Counted from the first letter of the stretch, positions 8,201-17,429 are shown. The stretch: 64,000 bases of DNA from Streptomyces violascens (GCF_014649955.1 NZ_BMUA01000005.1:248001-312000), one strand, 5' to 3'. Notes: generated by a model from the sequence alone, not told the origin. Numbers and translations: made by a program.

Positions 8201-10024
8201 GTCAGCGGTCTCGAACTGGAACCCGTACGCCCCGTCCAGGCTGCCGCCGAACGGTACGAGACCGCCCACCTCGTCCGGGGTGAACGGCTCGTCGGGGCGG
8301 TCGGCCCAGACGGCGGTGTCGCAGTAGTAGGGGCTCGGCTTGAGCGTCCAGCTCACGAGGAAGGATCCGCCGACGTAGTGGACGGCGAACATGGTCGCCT
8401 CCGCGGGGACCGTGAACCGGCAGGAGCCCCGCACCCCGTCCGGGGCGACGGCGACCGCCCGATCGTGGCCGAACACCGTCAGGACCGGCCACGTGGAGGT
8501 CACCCCGGCGATGCCCGGCAGCGCGCCCTGGGTTTCCTCGGGCCGGGCGTCCGCCGCGAACTGCTCGTACACCGACTCCAGTGCGGGCCAGGTCAGTTCC
8601 TCGGGCAGGCCGGCTGCCAGTGAGCGCCGCAGCGCGCCCGCGGCGCCCGCTTCGGCCAGGGCGTCGGGGATCCCGTCGAGCGCTGCCACCGTCGGCCGGT
8701 CGAGCAGGATCTCCAGCTCGGCTACGGACTCCTCGGCCCCCGCCATGCCACCGCCCGCCACGGTGTCGACGAGCTTGCCGACCCGGGTGGCCACCCCTTG
8801 CGCGATGCCCTCGTTCCCCGGGAGCAGCGTCACCGCCGAACCGGCCCTCCGCCGCGCCAGCGACCAGTTCGGCAACAGGTCCGCGTGCACGGTCCCTTCG
8901 AGCCGGGGGCCGAACACCGGGTCGGCGGCCAGCGCCGCGAGATCACGCCGGGACCGCTCGCCCCAGAAGCGCATCCCGATCTCCGGGCCCGGATCGACGA
9001 CCGAGACCCCCGCGGCCAACAGCGCATCGAGCACGTCCGCGTCGAAGCCCTGGTAGTGGTGCCGGGTGGTGTGCGCCGTCACCGGGGTGTCCGACGCCCG
9101 CAGCCGGGGCCCCAACCGGCCCACCAGGTCCAGGAATTCGGGCGGCAGCGGCTGCCGCGCGACGCCGCCGCCGGGCTGCGCCGCGTACTGGTACATGCGG
9201 ACGAAGGTGCCGACCCAGTGGGGCAGCCCGCCCTCAGGCACCACCCGCCCGGCCTCCATGGCCTCCGTGGCGCCGCAGCCGATGAGCATCCGCAGCCAGT
9301 CCCCGCCGTCGGTGGTTCCGTCGGGAAACATCTCCGCAAGCCCGGCCGCGACAGCGTCCGTGGGTCGATGGGCCGTCAGGACCGGGCCCGCGGCTGCCAG
9401 CAGCGCATCCGGCACCGACTTCTCCCGGGTGACCGACAGGATCGCGCCGACCAGCCGCGCCACCTCCTCGTCCCCGTGCCCGGCCGCCTTGGCGGAGGCC
9501 CGGACCCGGCGCACCAGATCGGCCGGGAGGTCCGCCTTCGAGGCCGCCCACGCGGTCAGGAACGCATCCAGGGCCGCGTGCGCCGCGCCCGGCTCCAACG
9601 TCTGGGCGAGGAAGCGCTGATGGACCCCGAACTCCTTGGCCGGCATGGCCCCGCCCCTGGCGAAGAGCAGGGCGTTGGCCCTGCGGTACTCGGCATCCAC
9701 CGGCAGCCCGTGCTCCACCTCGGCCGCCCGCGCTGCCACGTAGGCTCGCCCGCCCGGCCGGCTTCCGTACCCGATCAACCGATGGCCCACCGTGTCCCAG
9801 AACCACGGCAGATGCGCCGGGGGCAGCCGCCGTGCCCGGGCCGCCATCACATCGACGAACCGACCGGGCTTGGTCCAGGACCGGTTGAGCTCGGAGCCCA
9901 TGTCCGCGACCAGGTCACGCGCGACCCCGGCGGCGCCCGGATCGTGGGCGGCGACCCAGTCGGCGTACGTCGTCGAGACATGCGTACCGGCGGTGGGCAA
10001 CAGGGCGGCAAGCGAGGCGATCAT
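5282..10024 (-). CDS. Giant protein of about 1580 residues, function unknown
   Basis: A single uninterrupted frame, opposite to the upstream and downstream transporters. ATG 10024 (MIASLAALLPTAGTHVS) is the likely start; a GTG at 10081 would add 19 residues, and neither has a strong ribosome site. No signal peptide, membrane segments or P-loop are visible. It is acidic and Ala/Leu rich. Parts such as FAELTGVRRAVARLVMAGLVG and the C-terminal WNGWSAKRHTEVRTELLGAG with a basic FLPGEWAEL stretch look like winged-helix modules, so nucleic acid binding is possible. The middle has beta-rich Trp-containing repeats. I do not recognise a family and assign no function. It is the largest gene in the window. 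Confidence 0.7.
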   Translation of the reverse strand: MIASLAALLPTAGTHVSTTYADWVAAHDPGAAGVARDLVADMGSELNRSWTKPGRFVDVMAARARRLPPAHLPWFWDTVGHRLIGYGSRPGGRAYVAARAAEVEHGLPVDAEYRRANALLFARGGAMPAKEFGVHQRFLAQTLEPGAAHAALDAFLTAWAASKADLPADLVRRVRASAKAAGHGDEEVARLVGAILSVTREKSVPDALLAAAGPVLTAHRPTDAVAAGLAEMFPDGTTDGGDWLRMLIGCGATEAMEAGRVVPEGGLPHWVGTFVRMYQYAAQPGGGVARQPLPPEFLDLVGRLGPRLRASDTPVTAHTTRHHYQGFDADVLDALLAAGVSVVDPGPEIGMRFWGERSRRDLAALAADPVFGPRLEGTVHADLLPNWSLARRRAGSAVTLLPGNEGIAQGVATRVGKLVDTVAGGGMAGAEESVAELEILLDRPTVAALDGIPDALAEAGAAGALRRSLAAGLPEELTWPALESVYEQFAADARPEETQGALPGIAGVTSTWPVLTVFGHDRAVAVAPDGVRGSCRFTVPAEATMFAVHYVGGSFLVSWTLKPSPYYCDTAVWADRPDEPFTPDEVGGLVPFGGSLDGAYGFQFETADGGGRHGGVRVLRPGGTEGIDRDELQLGDGSRIWTNAVYGRRPWEVVDPVTGEWRGAEALPDFPGRSASTDPSETGMTLATEALQLAPLPRELTDSPLGCRDGLVGTRVLFRTRHRDHAPDHFLVESVDGRTARFDIDRPGQEPWGLWAPPEGAVEDVVLAEAETRTGVRAYAADGTLLWELDGHSSPRNPHAAPARRVTVSGGVSLPPAFWYLLRTRDAAGSRALRKVDRQAADALLTAALEDAGALRAAVARELPDITDPVLTEAVVAVASRAARVEERRRALRRRVVLLAEAPPVLPRGSAPDTELMPALFGLISEGERDPWRREPDVALPATLSALAADGACLDGTIPEEVRRLSPPAPPCDWSQLLGAIDAAAWRAAVTPTPDAERAALLALLDTWADQPFARAGSRWWVGRTSDAKDLTGLRAAGIAVACQAVRAGGSQRWFVAPASQNRDADPVPAAVPQARLVGVERDDAARMRALVAAVGAHGPLPVPESAAARFAELTGVRRAVARLVMAGLVGRPDRDEDRSLARKAPYKATPMTAESYDHLRARLGASGRRAVLAAALPEDPAELWRPGGVVAAAERMAGVWRELIGALPVVDDEAADALETSLGLSEVWARRLAAGYEAAEDTTVEAAGWELAATRYGIGVEVRAVPPAGPELPYRTPVGLAFRQIASALVWAWTDRPVGDPAVAGAAVLYERLRAELDRPDLLVALPGGRVQDTSARIAERFGPGRLPVAMDARKEEGPVPVTAYDSGPLVVCAPGGASFLRPAAVADPEVWRRVTEITDLGEELGRVAPLLAGGGLERMMLRSRSGAVPVGAYEADPRQSCPDLVARVAPELGVGADAAALYLQLATLAAPTDRNVRRWNGWSAKRHTEVRTELLGAGMVVEAKRARAGRTLFLPGEWAELKAPHLPLETVKLAAHAVRPLWGSEIHSPFGRILPTAPLHEMFADAWERLAEGRRVES

Positions 10025-10146
10025 GCTTCGGATGGTCGCACGCGCCACTGACAACGCCGGGGCCGAGGCCCGGCCGGACACTTCGTACCGGCGCGCCAGT
10101 CATGCCCGGCCGCGACGGAGCGGCTTGCGGAGTTACCGTCGGTGGC

Positions 10147-11337
10147 ATGGCCGATGATCTCCCAGGATGGCGTCAGTGTCTGCTCGGCGGGGCGGTGTTC
10201 GTCGTGTGCATGGTCGGCACCACGTTGCCGACCCCTCTCTATGCCCTCTACCAGGACAAGTTCGGGTTCTCCGAGCTGACGGTCACGGTCGTGTACGCGG
10301 TCTATGCCTTCGGTGTCATCGGCGTGCTGCTCCTCGCGGGCAACGTGTCGGACGCGGTGGGCCGACGGCCCGTACTGCTGTGGGGCCTGGGGTTCGCGGC
10401 GGCGAGTGCGGTCTGTTACCTGTGCGCGAACGGGCTCGGCTGGCTGTACGCGGGCCGGCTGCTGTCAGGGCTGTCCGCCGGTCTGTTCACCGGCGCCGCC
10501 ACGGCGTACGTGATGGACCTGGCTCCGCGCGGCGGCGCCACTCGGGCCACCTTCGTGGCGACGGCCGCCAACATGGGCGGCCTGGGCTGCGGGCCGCTGC
10601 TCGCCGGAGTGCTCGCGCAGTACGCCCCTTGGCCGCTGTACCTGCCCTTCGCCGTGCACCTGGCACTGGTGGCCGGCTCGGCCGCCGTCCTGCTGAGCCT
10701 CCCGGAGACCGTACGGGAGCCACAGCCGCTGCGCAGCGCGCGAACGCAGCGGCCGGGCCTGCCCGCCGAGGTGCGGTCGGTGTTCGTGCCCGCGGCGATC
10801 GCGTCGTTCGTGGGCTTCGCACTGTTCGGGGTGTTCACATCGGTCGCCCCCGCCTTCTTGGCGCAGTCCCTGGACGTCCACAATCACGCCGGGACCGGAC
10901 TGATCGTCGCGCTGGCCTTCTTCGCCTCGACCGCCGGGCAGTTGGCCGTCGGCCGGGTCGGACTGGAACGTTCACTGCCCCTGGGCTGCGCCGGCCTGCT
11001 GGCCGGTCTCGCGCTGCTCGCGGGCGCCCTCCGCTGGGACCTGCTGCCCCTGATGGTGCTGAGCGCACTGGTCGGCGGCTGCGGGCAGGGGCTGGCGTTC
11101 CGCGGAGCCCTGTCCGCGGTGGCCGAGGCATCTCCCGCGGACCGCCGCGCGGCGGTGATCTCCACCCTGTTCGTGGTGGCGTACGCGGGCATCTCGGTGC
11201 CGGTGATCGGGGTGGGCGTACTGGTGAATCCGCTCGGCCTGGAAGGGGCGGGTCTTGTGTTCATCGGCTGCATGGCCGTTCTGGCCTCGACCGCAGCCGT
11301 CTACCTGCTGCGGCGGTCGGTACGAGCGAGGGCGTGA
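10147..11337 (+). CDS. MFS transporter (drug-type, 12 TM)
   Basis: A protein of 396 residues with about twelve hydrophobic segments. The start MADDLPGWRQCLLGGAVF is followed by TTLPTPLYALYQDKFGFSEL, as in MFS exporters annotated for multidrug or sugar efflux. The loop 2-3 motif reads GNVSDAVGRRPVLL. ATG 10147 is chosen over the in-frame ATG 10102 because the hydrophobic domain starts right after it. The gene diverges from the giant protein gene, with about 120 bases between them for two promoters. The substrate cannot be predicted. Confidence 0.87.
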   Translation: MADDLPGWRQCLLGGAVFVVCMVGTTLPTPLYALYQDKFGFSELTVTVVYAVYAFGVIGVLLLAGNVSDAVGRRPVLLWGLGFAAASAVCYLCANGLGWLYAGRLLSGLSAGLFTGAATAYVMDLAPRGGATRATFVATAANMGGLGCGPLLAGVLAQYAPWPLYLPFAVHLALVAGSAAVLLSLPETVREPQPLRSARTQRPGLPAEVRSVFVPAAIASFVGFALFGVFTSVAPAFLAQSLDVHNHAGTGLIVALAFFASTAGQLAVGRVGLERSLPLGCAGLLAGLALLAGALRWDLLPLMVLSALVGGCGQGLAFRGALSAVAEASPADRRAAVISTLFVVAYAGISVPVIGVGVLVNPLGLEGAGLVFIGCMAVLASTAAVYLLRRSVRARA

Positions 11338-11458
11338 GGCCTTCGGCTACAGGTGTCTTGATCTTGAGGCGGTCAAGGCGGCGGACCGCCGGAAAGTCGT
11401 GTGGCACCCACTCTGCGGAAACCGGAAACCGGACATTGGCGGTCGAGCCGTCCGGCTC

Positions 11459-11493
11459 GGGCCCTGGTCACGGAAACGCCGTGACCAGGGCCC
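11459..11493. terminator. Bidirectional terminator between MFS gene and infA
   Basis: A 15-bp perfect stem (GGGCCCTGGTCACGG and its complement) closes a 5-base loop. It lies between the converging MFS (+) and infA paralogue (-) genes and can serve both. Confidence 0.88.
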
Positions 11494-11527
11494 CAGGATC
11501 AGCTACCGCGGAAGGCGCCGACCGCCG

Positions 11528-11752
11528 CTAGTTCCGGTACCGGAACACGATGCGGCCGCGCGACAGGTCGTACGGCGGGAGCTCCACCAGCACCCGGTCT
11601 TCCAGGTAGATCTTGATGTAGTGCTTGCGGATCTTCCCGCTGATGTGCGCGAGCACCTGATGGCCGTTCTCGAGCTCCACGGTGAACATGGCGCTGCGCA
11701 GACACTCGACGACCTTGCCCTGGACTTCGATGACGTTCTTGTTCTTGGTCAT
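11528..11752 (-). CDS. infA: Translation initiation factor IF-1 (second copy)
   Basis: A 74-residue S1/OB-fold protein that binds the 30S A site during initiation. The core [20 protein letters not shown], followed by [23 protein letters not shown], is diagnostic. It starts [18 protein letters not shown], whereas the housekeeping streptomycete IF-1 encoded next to the ribosomal protein genes starts MAKKQG. No ribosomal genes surround it, so this is an extra paralogue. Its ATG overlaps the stop of the upstream acetyltransferase gene (ATGA at 11752-11749), so the two are translationally coupled. Possible condition-specific use is inference. Confidence 0.93.
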   Translation of the reverse strand: MTKNKNVIEVQGKVVECLRSAMFTVELENGHQVLAHISGKIRKHYIKIYLEDRVLVELPPYDLSRGRIVFRYRN

Positions 11753-12543
11753 CGAACCAGCTCCAGGTTGCTGCCCATGCGCCGGGCGCCGATGTCCTCG
11801 ATCAGCGTCGAGGCCGCTTGGTTGGACTCGTGGACTTCCGCCCAGGCCGACGCGAAACCGGAGCGGTGCAGCGTCCCCAGCGCGTGGGCGAGGAGCGCCC
11901 GTGCGATGCCCCGGCGCTGCTCGCCGGCCCGGACCGCGACAAGCCCGATGCGCGGCCGCTTCACCGTCACCACCCGGATCAGACCCAGGTAGCCCTCCGG
12001 TGTCGCGGCCACCGCGTACTTCGACGGATCGACGATGGTGTCGCCTTCGGGGCGGGGGATCACCTCCGCGGGCATCGACTGCCACCATCCGGCGGTCGCC
12101 TCGACTTCGTCACGGATCGCGCGGTCCACCGCCCGCAGCAGACGCTCGTCCGCCTGACCGGCGGGCACGATCGTCACGCCCGAAGGCGGCAGGACTTCTT
12201 CGAGCCCTGTGACCCTCGGATCGGTCGGCACGTCGTACTCCCACTCGCGGCGCCGGACCGTGAAGCCGGCCCGCAGCCAGCCGGCCGTCGTCTCGACGTC
12301 GGCTTCGTCGACCAGTATGTACAGCGGCGCCGGAAGTTCCGCCGGCATCACCTGGGCGAGCCGGTCGAAGGCGGCCTCGTGCCAGGCATCGATGCTGACG
12401 AACAGGCGTCCGTCGGGCCGGTGCCCCGCATACCCGCTGCCGACCACCAGGTCGCCGTCCAGCGCGTGCCATTGCCGGTCCGCGACGCGCGTGATCGTCA
12501 CCGCGTTCTCGCCCGGGCCAGATGTGAAAGGCTTTGTATTCAT
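11749..12543 (-). CDS. GNAT family N-acetyltransferase
   Basis: A 264-residue cytosolic enzyme. The C-terminal half is a GNAT fold: [24 protein letters not shown] contains the acetyl-CoA pyrophosphate loop (V-x5-R-R-G-I-A), followed by [22 protein letters not shown], the usual C-terminal strand and helix. The N-terminal half is a degenerate second GNAT-like domain. ATG 12543 has GGAGGGA about 7 bases upstream; the frame extending to 12636 lacks one. The stop overlaps the IF-1 start by four bases. The acceptor is unknown; a ribosomal or translation-related substrate is only a context-based guess. Confidence 0.85.
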   Translation of the reverse strand: MNTKPFTSGPGENAVTITRVADRQWHALDGDLVVGSGYAGHRPDGRLFVSIDAWHEAAFDRLAQVMPAELPAPLYILVDEADVETTAGWLRAGFTVRRREWEYDVPTDPRVTGLEEVLPPSGVTIVPAGQADERLLRAVDRAIRDEVEATAGWWQSMPAEVIPRPEGDTIVDPSKYAVAATPEGYLGLIRVVTVKRPRIGLVAVRAGEQRRGIARALLAHALGTLHRSGFASAWAEVHESNQAASTLIEDIGARRMGSNLELVR

Positions 12544-12760
12544 CGGAGTCTCCCTCCAGGAGTGCCTCGATCTCAGGCGCTCCTGGCGACACCGAACGTC
12601 AGCCGCCGGACCGTGACGGAATGAGGGAGCACCCATGGGTAACTGTGTTCACGGGTCTCACCTCCTACGACGACTTCACGATCCACCAGGAAAGTAGCAG
12701 CGGGGCATCGCCTCACTCAAACCCTTTTAGTGGACGGTTCGTGCTCCGACCGCACAGAGG

Positions 12761-14125
12761 TCAGGCGGCTCGACCGCCGCGCTCGCGGTGGGTGCGGACG
12801 ATGTCCGCGTAGCGACGGCCGCTCGACTTGATGGTGCGGGCCTGGGTGCGGTAGTCGACGTGGACGAGGCCGAAGCGCTTGTCGTAGCCGTACGCCCACT
12901 CGAAGTTGTCCAGGAGCGACCAGGCGAAGTAGCCGGCGAGCGGGGCGCCCTTGCGGGCCGCCGATGCGCAGGCGGCAAGGTGGCGCTCCAGGTAGTCCGT
13001 GCGCTCCGGGTCGTCGACGCTGCCGTCGGGGCGGACCACGTCCGGGAAGGACGAGCCGTTCTCCGTGACGTAGATCTTCCGGGCGCCGTATTCCTCGGTC
13101 AGGCGGAGCAGCAACGACTCGATGCCGTCCGCTTCGATCTCCCAGTCCATTCCGGTGCGCGGCACGTCCTCGCGGCGGATTGAACGGCCGTACGGCACAG
13201 GACCGTTGGGGTCGGCCACGACGTACGCAGGGAAGTAGTAGTTGAGGCCGAGCCAGTCCAGTGGGGCGGCGATGGTCGTCAGGTCGCCTGCCCGTTCCGG
13301 CAGTTCGACGCCGTACATCTCGCGCATGTCGGCGGGGAAGCCGCGGTCGTGGACGGGGTCCAGCCACCAGCGGTTGATGTGGCCGTCGACGCGGCGGGCC
13401 GCGGCCAGGTCCTCGGGGCTGTCGCCGGCCGCGTGCACGGAGGAGAGGTTGTTGACGATGCCGACCTCGGCGCCCGGGGCTGCGGCGCGGATGGCCTGGG
13501 TGGCAAGGCCATGGCCGAGGAGCAGGTGGTAGGAGGCGCGGACCGCCGCGGTGAGGTCGGTGAGGCCGGGGGCCATCCTGCCCTCCAGATGGCCGATCCA
13601 GGCCGAGCACAGCGGCTCGTTGAGGGTGGCCCAGTGCGGTACCCGGTCGCCAAGTCGTTCGGCGACGACCCCGGCGTACGCGGCGAAGTGCTCGGCGGTG
13701 TCCCGCTGGGGCCAGCCGCCCCGGTCCTGGAGGGCCTGCGGAAGGTCCCAGTGGTAGAGGGTGACGGAGGGGGTGATCCCCGCCGCGAGGAGGCCGTTGG
13801 TCAACTGGTCGTAGAAGTCGAGGCCCTTGGCGTTGACGGGGCCGTCGCCGTCGGGCATGACGCGCGGCCATGCGACCGACAACCGGTAGGCGTTGAAGCC
13901 GAGTTGGCGCATCAGTGATACGTCCTGCGGCCAGCGGTGGTAGTGGTCGCAGGCGACGTCCCCGTGATCGCCGTTGTCGATCTTGCCGGGGGTGTGGGAG
14001 AAGGTGTCCCAGATGGACGGCGAGCGGCCGTCCTCGGCGACGGCTCCCTCGATCTGGTACGCCGAGGTGGCCGTCCCCCACAGGAAGCCGTGCGGGAACG
14101 CGGCGAGGTCGATCGGCTCGGACAC
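12761..14125 (-). CDS. Beta-glucosidase, glycoside hydrolase family 1
   Basis: A 454-residue cytosolic enzyme that hydrolyses beta-linked disaccharides such as cellobiose. GH1 signatures are complete: N-terminal [18 protein letters not shown], acid/base Glu170 in TLNEP, and nucleophile Glu355 in YVTENGSSF. There is no signal peptide, so it acts on imported sugar. It starts at GTG 14125 with AAAGGGA upstream. It is the last gene of a four-gene operon, 29 bases after the second permease, matching the order of the cellobiose operon cebEFG-bglC. No cebR gene or CebR-type box (TGGGAGCGCTCCCA) is nearby, so substrate and regulator may differ. Confidence 0.93.
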   Translation of the reverse strand: MSEPIDLAAFPHGFLWGTATSAYQIEGAVAEDGRSPSIWDTFSHTPGKIDNGDHGDVACDHYHRWPQDVSLMRQLGFNAYRLSVAWPRVMPDGDGPVNAKGLDFYDQLTNGLLAAGITPSVTLYHWDLPQALQDRGGWPQRDTAEHFAAYAGVVAERLGDRVPHWATLNEPLCSAWIGHLEGRMAPGLTDLTAAVRASYHLLLGHGLATQAIRAAAPGAEVGIVNNLSSVHAAGDSPEDLAAARRVDGHINRWWLDPVHDRGFPADMREMYGVELPERAGDLTTIAAPLDWLGLNYYFPAYVVADPNGPVPYGRSIRREDVPRTGMDWEIEADGIESLLLRLTEEYGARKIYVTENGSSFPDVVRPDGSVDDPERTDYLERHLAACASAARKGAPLAGYFAWSLLDNFEWAYGYDKRFGLVHVDYRTQARTIKSSGRRYADIVRTHRERGGRAA

Positions 14126-14154
14126 GTAAGTCCCTTTCAGGAAACGGGAGTTGG

Positions 14155-15027
14155 TCACTTGACGGTGCCTGCCGTCAGCCCGGCGACGAGGTAGCGCTGG
14201 AGCAGCAGGAAGCCGGCGACCACGGGGACGCTGACGACGAGCGAGGCAGCCATGATCTGGTTCCAGTACACGTCGTTGAGCGTGGAATAGCCCTGGAGGC
14301 CCACGGCGAGGGTGCGGGTGGTGTCGTTGGTCATCACCGAGGCGAAGAGGACTTCGCCCCAGGCGGTCATGAACGCGTAGACGGCGACCGCCACGATGCC
14401 GGGGACCGCGGCCGGCACCACGACCCGGAACAGCGCGCCGAGCGGGCCGCAGCCGTCCACGAGCGCCGCCTCGTCCAGGTCGCGCGGCACCGAGTCGAAG
14501 TAGCCGATCAGCATCCAGATGGAGAACGGCAGGGAGAAGGTGAGGTACGTCAGGATCAGCCCGCCGCGGGAGCCGAACAGAGCGATGCCGGTGGCGTTCC
14601 CGATGTTGACGTAGATCAGGAACAGGGGGAGCAGGAAGAGGATGCCCGGGAACATCTGCGTGGACAGCACGGTGACCGTGAAGACGCGCTTGCCGCGGAA
14701 GGAGTACCGGCTGACGGCGTACGCGGCGAAGACCGCGATCACCACCGAGCACACCGTCGCGGCGCCCGCCACGACCAGCGAGTTCGTGAAGTAGTGCGCG
14801 AGCGGCACGGTCGACCAGATGTCGATGTACGGACGGATCGTCAGCCCGCTGGGCAGCCAGCGGAACTTTCCGGACACGTCCTGGAGCGGCTTGAGTGAGC
14901 TGGACACCATGACGTACACGGGCAGCAGCACGAAGCCGGTGAGCAGGGTGAGGAAGATCCGCCGTGACCAGCGGAACGAGCGCGGCGGCGCCATCGGCGA
15001 CGGAGGTGACTTGACCCTGTCAGACAT
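14155..15027 (-). CDS. Sugar ABC transporter permease, MalG-type
   Basis: A 290-residue membrane protein with six helices. The carbohydrate uptake permease EAA loop ([23 protein letters not shown]), which docks the ATPase, lies around residues 195-217. The N-terminal cytosolic stretch is Pro/Arg rich. Its start ATGTCTGA overlaps the stop of the upstream permease by 8 bases, so the two are translationally coupled. It forms a heterodimer with that permease. No ATPase gene is present; streptomycete systems of this kind share the multitask ATPase MsiK encoded elsewhere. Confidence 0.93.
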   Translation of the reverse strand: MSDRVKSPPSPMAPPRSFRWSRRIFLTLLTGFVLLPVYVMVSSSLKPLQDVSGKFRWLPSGLTIRPYIDIWSTVPLAHYFTNSLVVAGAATVCSVVIAVFAAYAVSRYSFRGKRVFTVTVLSTQMFPGILFLLPLFLIYVNIGNATGIALFGSRGGLILTYLTFSLPFSIWMLIGYFDSVPRDLDEAALVDGCGPLGALFRVVVPAAVPGIVAVAVYAFMTAWGEVLFASVMTNDTTRTLAVGLQGYSTLNDVYWNQIMAASLVVSVPVVAGFLLLQRYLVAGLTAGTVK

Positions 15028-16009
15028 CAGTCGTCCTCCTTCCTCGGGAGGTCAGCAGCAGATAGCAGCCCGTCACGACCAGCAGGAAGAGCAGCAGCAG
15101 GACGGACATCGCGGAGCCGGTGCCGAAGTTCCAGGTGACGAACGACGACTGGTAGATGTGAAGGGAGATGAGGTCGGCGGCCTCCGGGGCGGACTTGCCG
15201 AACAGGACGTACGGCGTGTTGAAGTCGTTGAACGTCCACAGGAAGAGCACCAGGACGAGCACCTGGTTGACCGGGCGCAGCGACGGCAGGGTGATGCGGC
15301 GGATCTGCTGCCACCTGCCCGCGCCGTCGAGCGCCGCGGCCTCGTACAGCTCCGTCGGGATGTTCTGGAGTCCGGCCACGACGACGAGGAAGGCGAAGGG
15401 CCAGCCCTTCCACACCGACACGGTCAGCAGGGCGTAGAAGCTGTTGTCGCCGATGAGCCAGAACGAGGGCTTGCCGGTGAGGTGCAACTGGTCGTGCAGG
15501 ACGTGGTTCACCAGGCCGTTGTCGTGCTGGAACATGAACGCCCAGGTGATGACGGCCGCGTAGACGGGCAGCGCGTACGGCACCAGGAAGACGGCCCGCA
15601 GCAGGCCCCGGCCGCGGAAGGTGTCCTGCATGTAGAGGGCGGCCGAGGTGCCGATCAGCCAGCACAGGCCCACCGAGAGCACGGTGAAGACGACGGTGAC
15701 GAGGAAGGAGTGCAGCAGGGCCTCGCCGACGGCACCGTGGAAGTCCACCGACAGACGGTAGTTGTCGGTGCCGGACCAGGGGGCGCTGCCCCAGTCGCGG
15801 ATGGAGAACTGGGTGAGTTCCTTGAAGCTCATCGCGATGCCGATGACCATCGGCACCAGGTGGACGAGGAGTTCGAGGAGCAGGGCGGGCAGCAGGAGCA
15901 GGTACGGCAGTCCGATGCGCCTGATCCGCCCGGTGCGGCGGGGGCGCGCCGGGCCGGGGGAGCGCTCGGGCAGTGCCTGAGGGCCTGCCCGACGGGTCGT
16001 GGCCGTCAT
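15020..16009 (-). CDS. Sugar ABC transporter permease, MalF-type
   Basis: A membrane protein of about 330 residues with six helices after an Arg/Pro-rich N-terminus. The EAA loop reads ELYEAAALDGAGRWQQIRRITLP. It is the partner of the MalG-type permease. Two starts are possible: ATG 16009, or GTG 16027, which overlaps the stop of the binding-protein gene (GTGA). Neither has an ideal ribosome site; ATG has GAGGA about 11 bases upstream. The tight packing shows a single transcript from the binding-protein gene through the beta-glucosidase. Confidence 0.9.
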   Translation of the reverse strand: MTATTRRAGPQALPERSPGPARPRRTGRIRRIGLPYLLLLPALLLELLVHLVPMVIGIAMSFKELTQFSIRDWGSAPWSGTDNYRLSVDFHGAVGEALLHSFLVTVVFTVLSVGLCWLIGTSAALYMQDTFRGRGLLRAVFLVPYALPVYAAVITWAFMFQHDNGLVNHVLHDQLHLTGKPSFWLIGDNSFYALLTVSVWKGWPFAFLVVVAGLQNIPTELYEAAALDGAGRWQQIRRITLPSLRPVNQVLVLVLFLWTFNDFNTPYVLFGKSAPEAADLISLHIYQSSFVTWNFGTGSAMSVLLLLFLLVVTGCYLLLTSRGRRTTDV

Positions 16010-16023
16010 GAGGGCGCCCGTCC

Positions 16024-17340
16024 TCACGCCGCGGGCATCTGCTGCTCGGCCTTGCGCAGCCTGGCCTTCACCGACTCGGTGGTCACCGCGCGGCCGGCCG
16101 CGGCGTCGGCGAACAGTTCCTTCACGGCTGTGCCGACGGCCGTCTCGAACTGCGACTCGTCCGGTACTTGCGGTAGCGCCCGGGCGCTGGTGGCCAGGGT
16201 CTGCCGGAGCACCGCCGTGCCCGGGGAATTGAACGCCGGATCGGCCTGGGCGGCCTTGACCGAGGGGATGGAGCCGTAGGCGGTGTTGAGGATCTTCTGC
16301 TCCTCGTCACTGGTCATGAACTTCACGAAGCCGGCCGCGCCGTCGAGGTTGTGGGTGTTCTTGAAGACGGCCATGTTGATGCCGGCCACCATCGAGTTCA
16401 CCTGGGCGCCGGCCCCGGGCGTCCCGGACTGGACCGGCGCGGGCGCCACACCCCACTCCGAGTCCTTCATGCCGAGCGACTTGAAGGTGGCGGAAGCCGT
16501 CTGCCACAGCACCATCGCCGTCTTCCCCTTGGCGAAGTCGCTCAGGGACTGGTTCTGCGCGTACTCGGCGTTGCTCTGGCCGACCACCTTGTCCTTGGCC
16601 ATCAGGTCGACGTACTGCTTGACCGCCGCGACCACGCCATCGCTCGTGAAGTCGGGCCTGCCGTCCGGGGTGAAGAAGTCGGCGCCGTGCTGCTGGGCGA
16701 GGACGAAGACCTGGTGGATGTTGTTCGACAGGTTCGCCCCCTCGGCGCCCAGGCCGTTCTTGCCCTTCGCCTCGATCTTCTTGCCGTCGGCGACCAGCTC
16801 GTCCCAGGTGACCGGGGGCTTCGCCATGCCCGCCTCGGCGAAGAGCTGCTTGTTGTAGTAGAGCGCGTACGACATCGAGTAGAGCGGCACCGCGGCCGGG
16901 TCCTTGCCCTGGGCGCCGGTCGAGCCGAGCGCCGAGTCGACGAACCGCTCCTTCCCGCCGATCTTGGCGAAGTTCGCCGCGTCCCACGGCAGGAGTGCGC
17001 CGGTCGCCTGCAACGAGGCGCTCCACGTGTTGCCGATGTTCAGCACGTCCGGGCCCTGGCCCGAGGTGGTCGCGGTCAGGATCCGGTTCAGCAGATCCGA
17101 CCAGGGCACGACCTCCAGCTTCACCTTGATGCCGGTCCGCTGCTCGAACTTGTCGAGCTCGGGCTTGAGGACCTTCTGGTCGACCGAGATGCTCGCGCCC
17201 TGGTTGGAGGCCCAGTAAGTGAGCGTCCTCGGCGAGTCGTTGGACCCGCCGCCGGTCGCCGAACCTCCTCCGCAGGCCGTGGCCGCGAGGGCGAGAGACA
17301 GGGTGGCGGCGCCCATGGCCGCGGTTCGGATCTTGCGCAT
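16024..17340 (-). CDS. Sugar ABC transporter substrate-binding lipoprotein
   Basis: A family 1 extracellular solute-binding protein of 438 residues. The signal peptide ends in a lipobox (LAATAC, lipidated Cys23). The mature protein has the two-lobe MalE-like pattern: LTYWASNQG, KVKLEVVPWSDLLNRI, GPDVLNIGNTW and a late GINMAVFKN motif. It captures an oligosaccharide outside the membrane and hands it to the two permeases. It is the first gene of the operon. The leader upstream carries a 9-bp inverted repeat and an AT-rich palindrome that may control the operon. The substrate is inferred as a beta-glucoside from the GH1 gene. Confidence 0.92.
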   Translation of the reverse strand: MRKIRTAAMGAATLSLALAATACGGGSATGGGSNDSPRTLTYWASNQGASISVDQKVLKPELDKFEQRTGIKVKLEVVPWSDLLNRILTATTSGQGPDVLNIGNTWSASLQATGALLPWDAANFAKIGGKERFVDSALGSTGAQGKDPAAVPLYSMSYALYYNKQLFAEAGMAKPPVTWDELVADGKKIEAKGKNGLGAEGANLSNNIHQVFVLAQQHGADFFTPDGRPDFTSDGVVAAVKQYVDLMAKDKVVGQSNAEYAQNQSLSDFAKGKTAMVLWQTASATFKSLGMKDSEWGVAPAPVQSGTPGAGAQVNSMVAGINMAVFKNTHNLDGAAGFVKFMTSDEEQKILNTAYGSIPSVKAAQADPAFNSPGTAVLRQTLATSARALPQVPDESQFETAVGTAVKELFADAAAGRAVTTESVKARLRKAEQQMPAA

Positions 17341-17361
17341 GGCCCCTGGTGTCCCTTTCCG

Positions 17362-17415
17362 GGAGTCGAAAACCGTGAGGTCGCCTTCGGAGACGCCAAC
17401 AGAGCGTTCGACTCC
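17362..17415 (-). promoter_or_regulatory. Leader hairpin of the sugar operon
   Basis: GGAGTCGAA at 17362-17370 pairs perfectly with TTCGACTCC at 17407-17415 across 36 bases, in the space just upstream of the binding-protein gene. It could be a leader RNA hairpin or a widely spaced operator. Confidence 0.35.
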
Positions 17416-17429
17416 TGAAGGTGCACATT

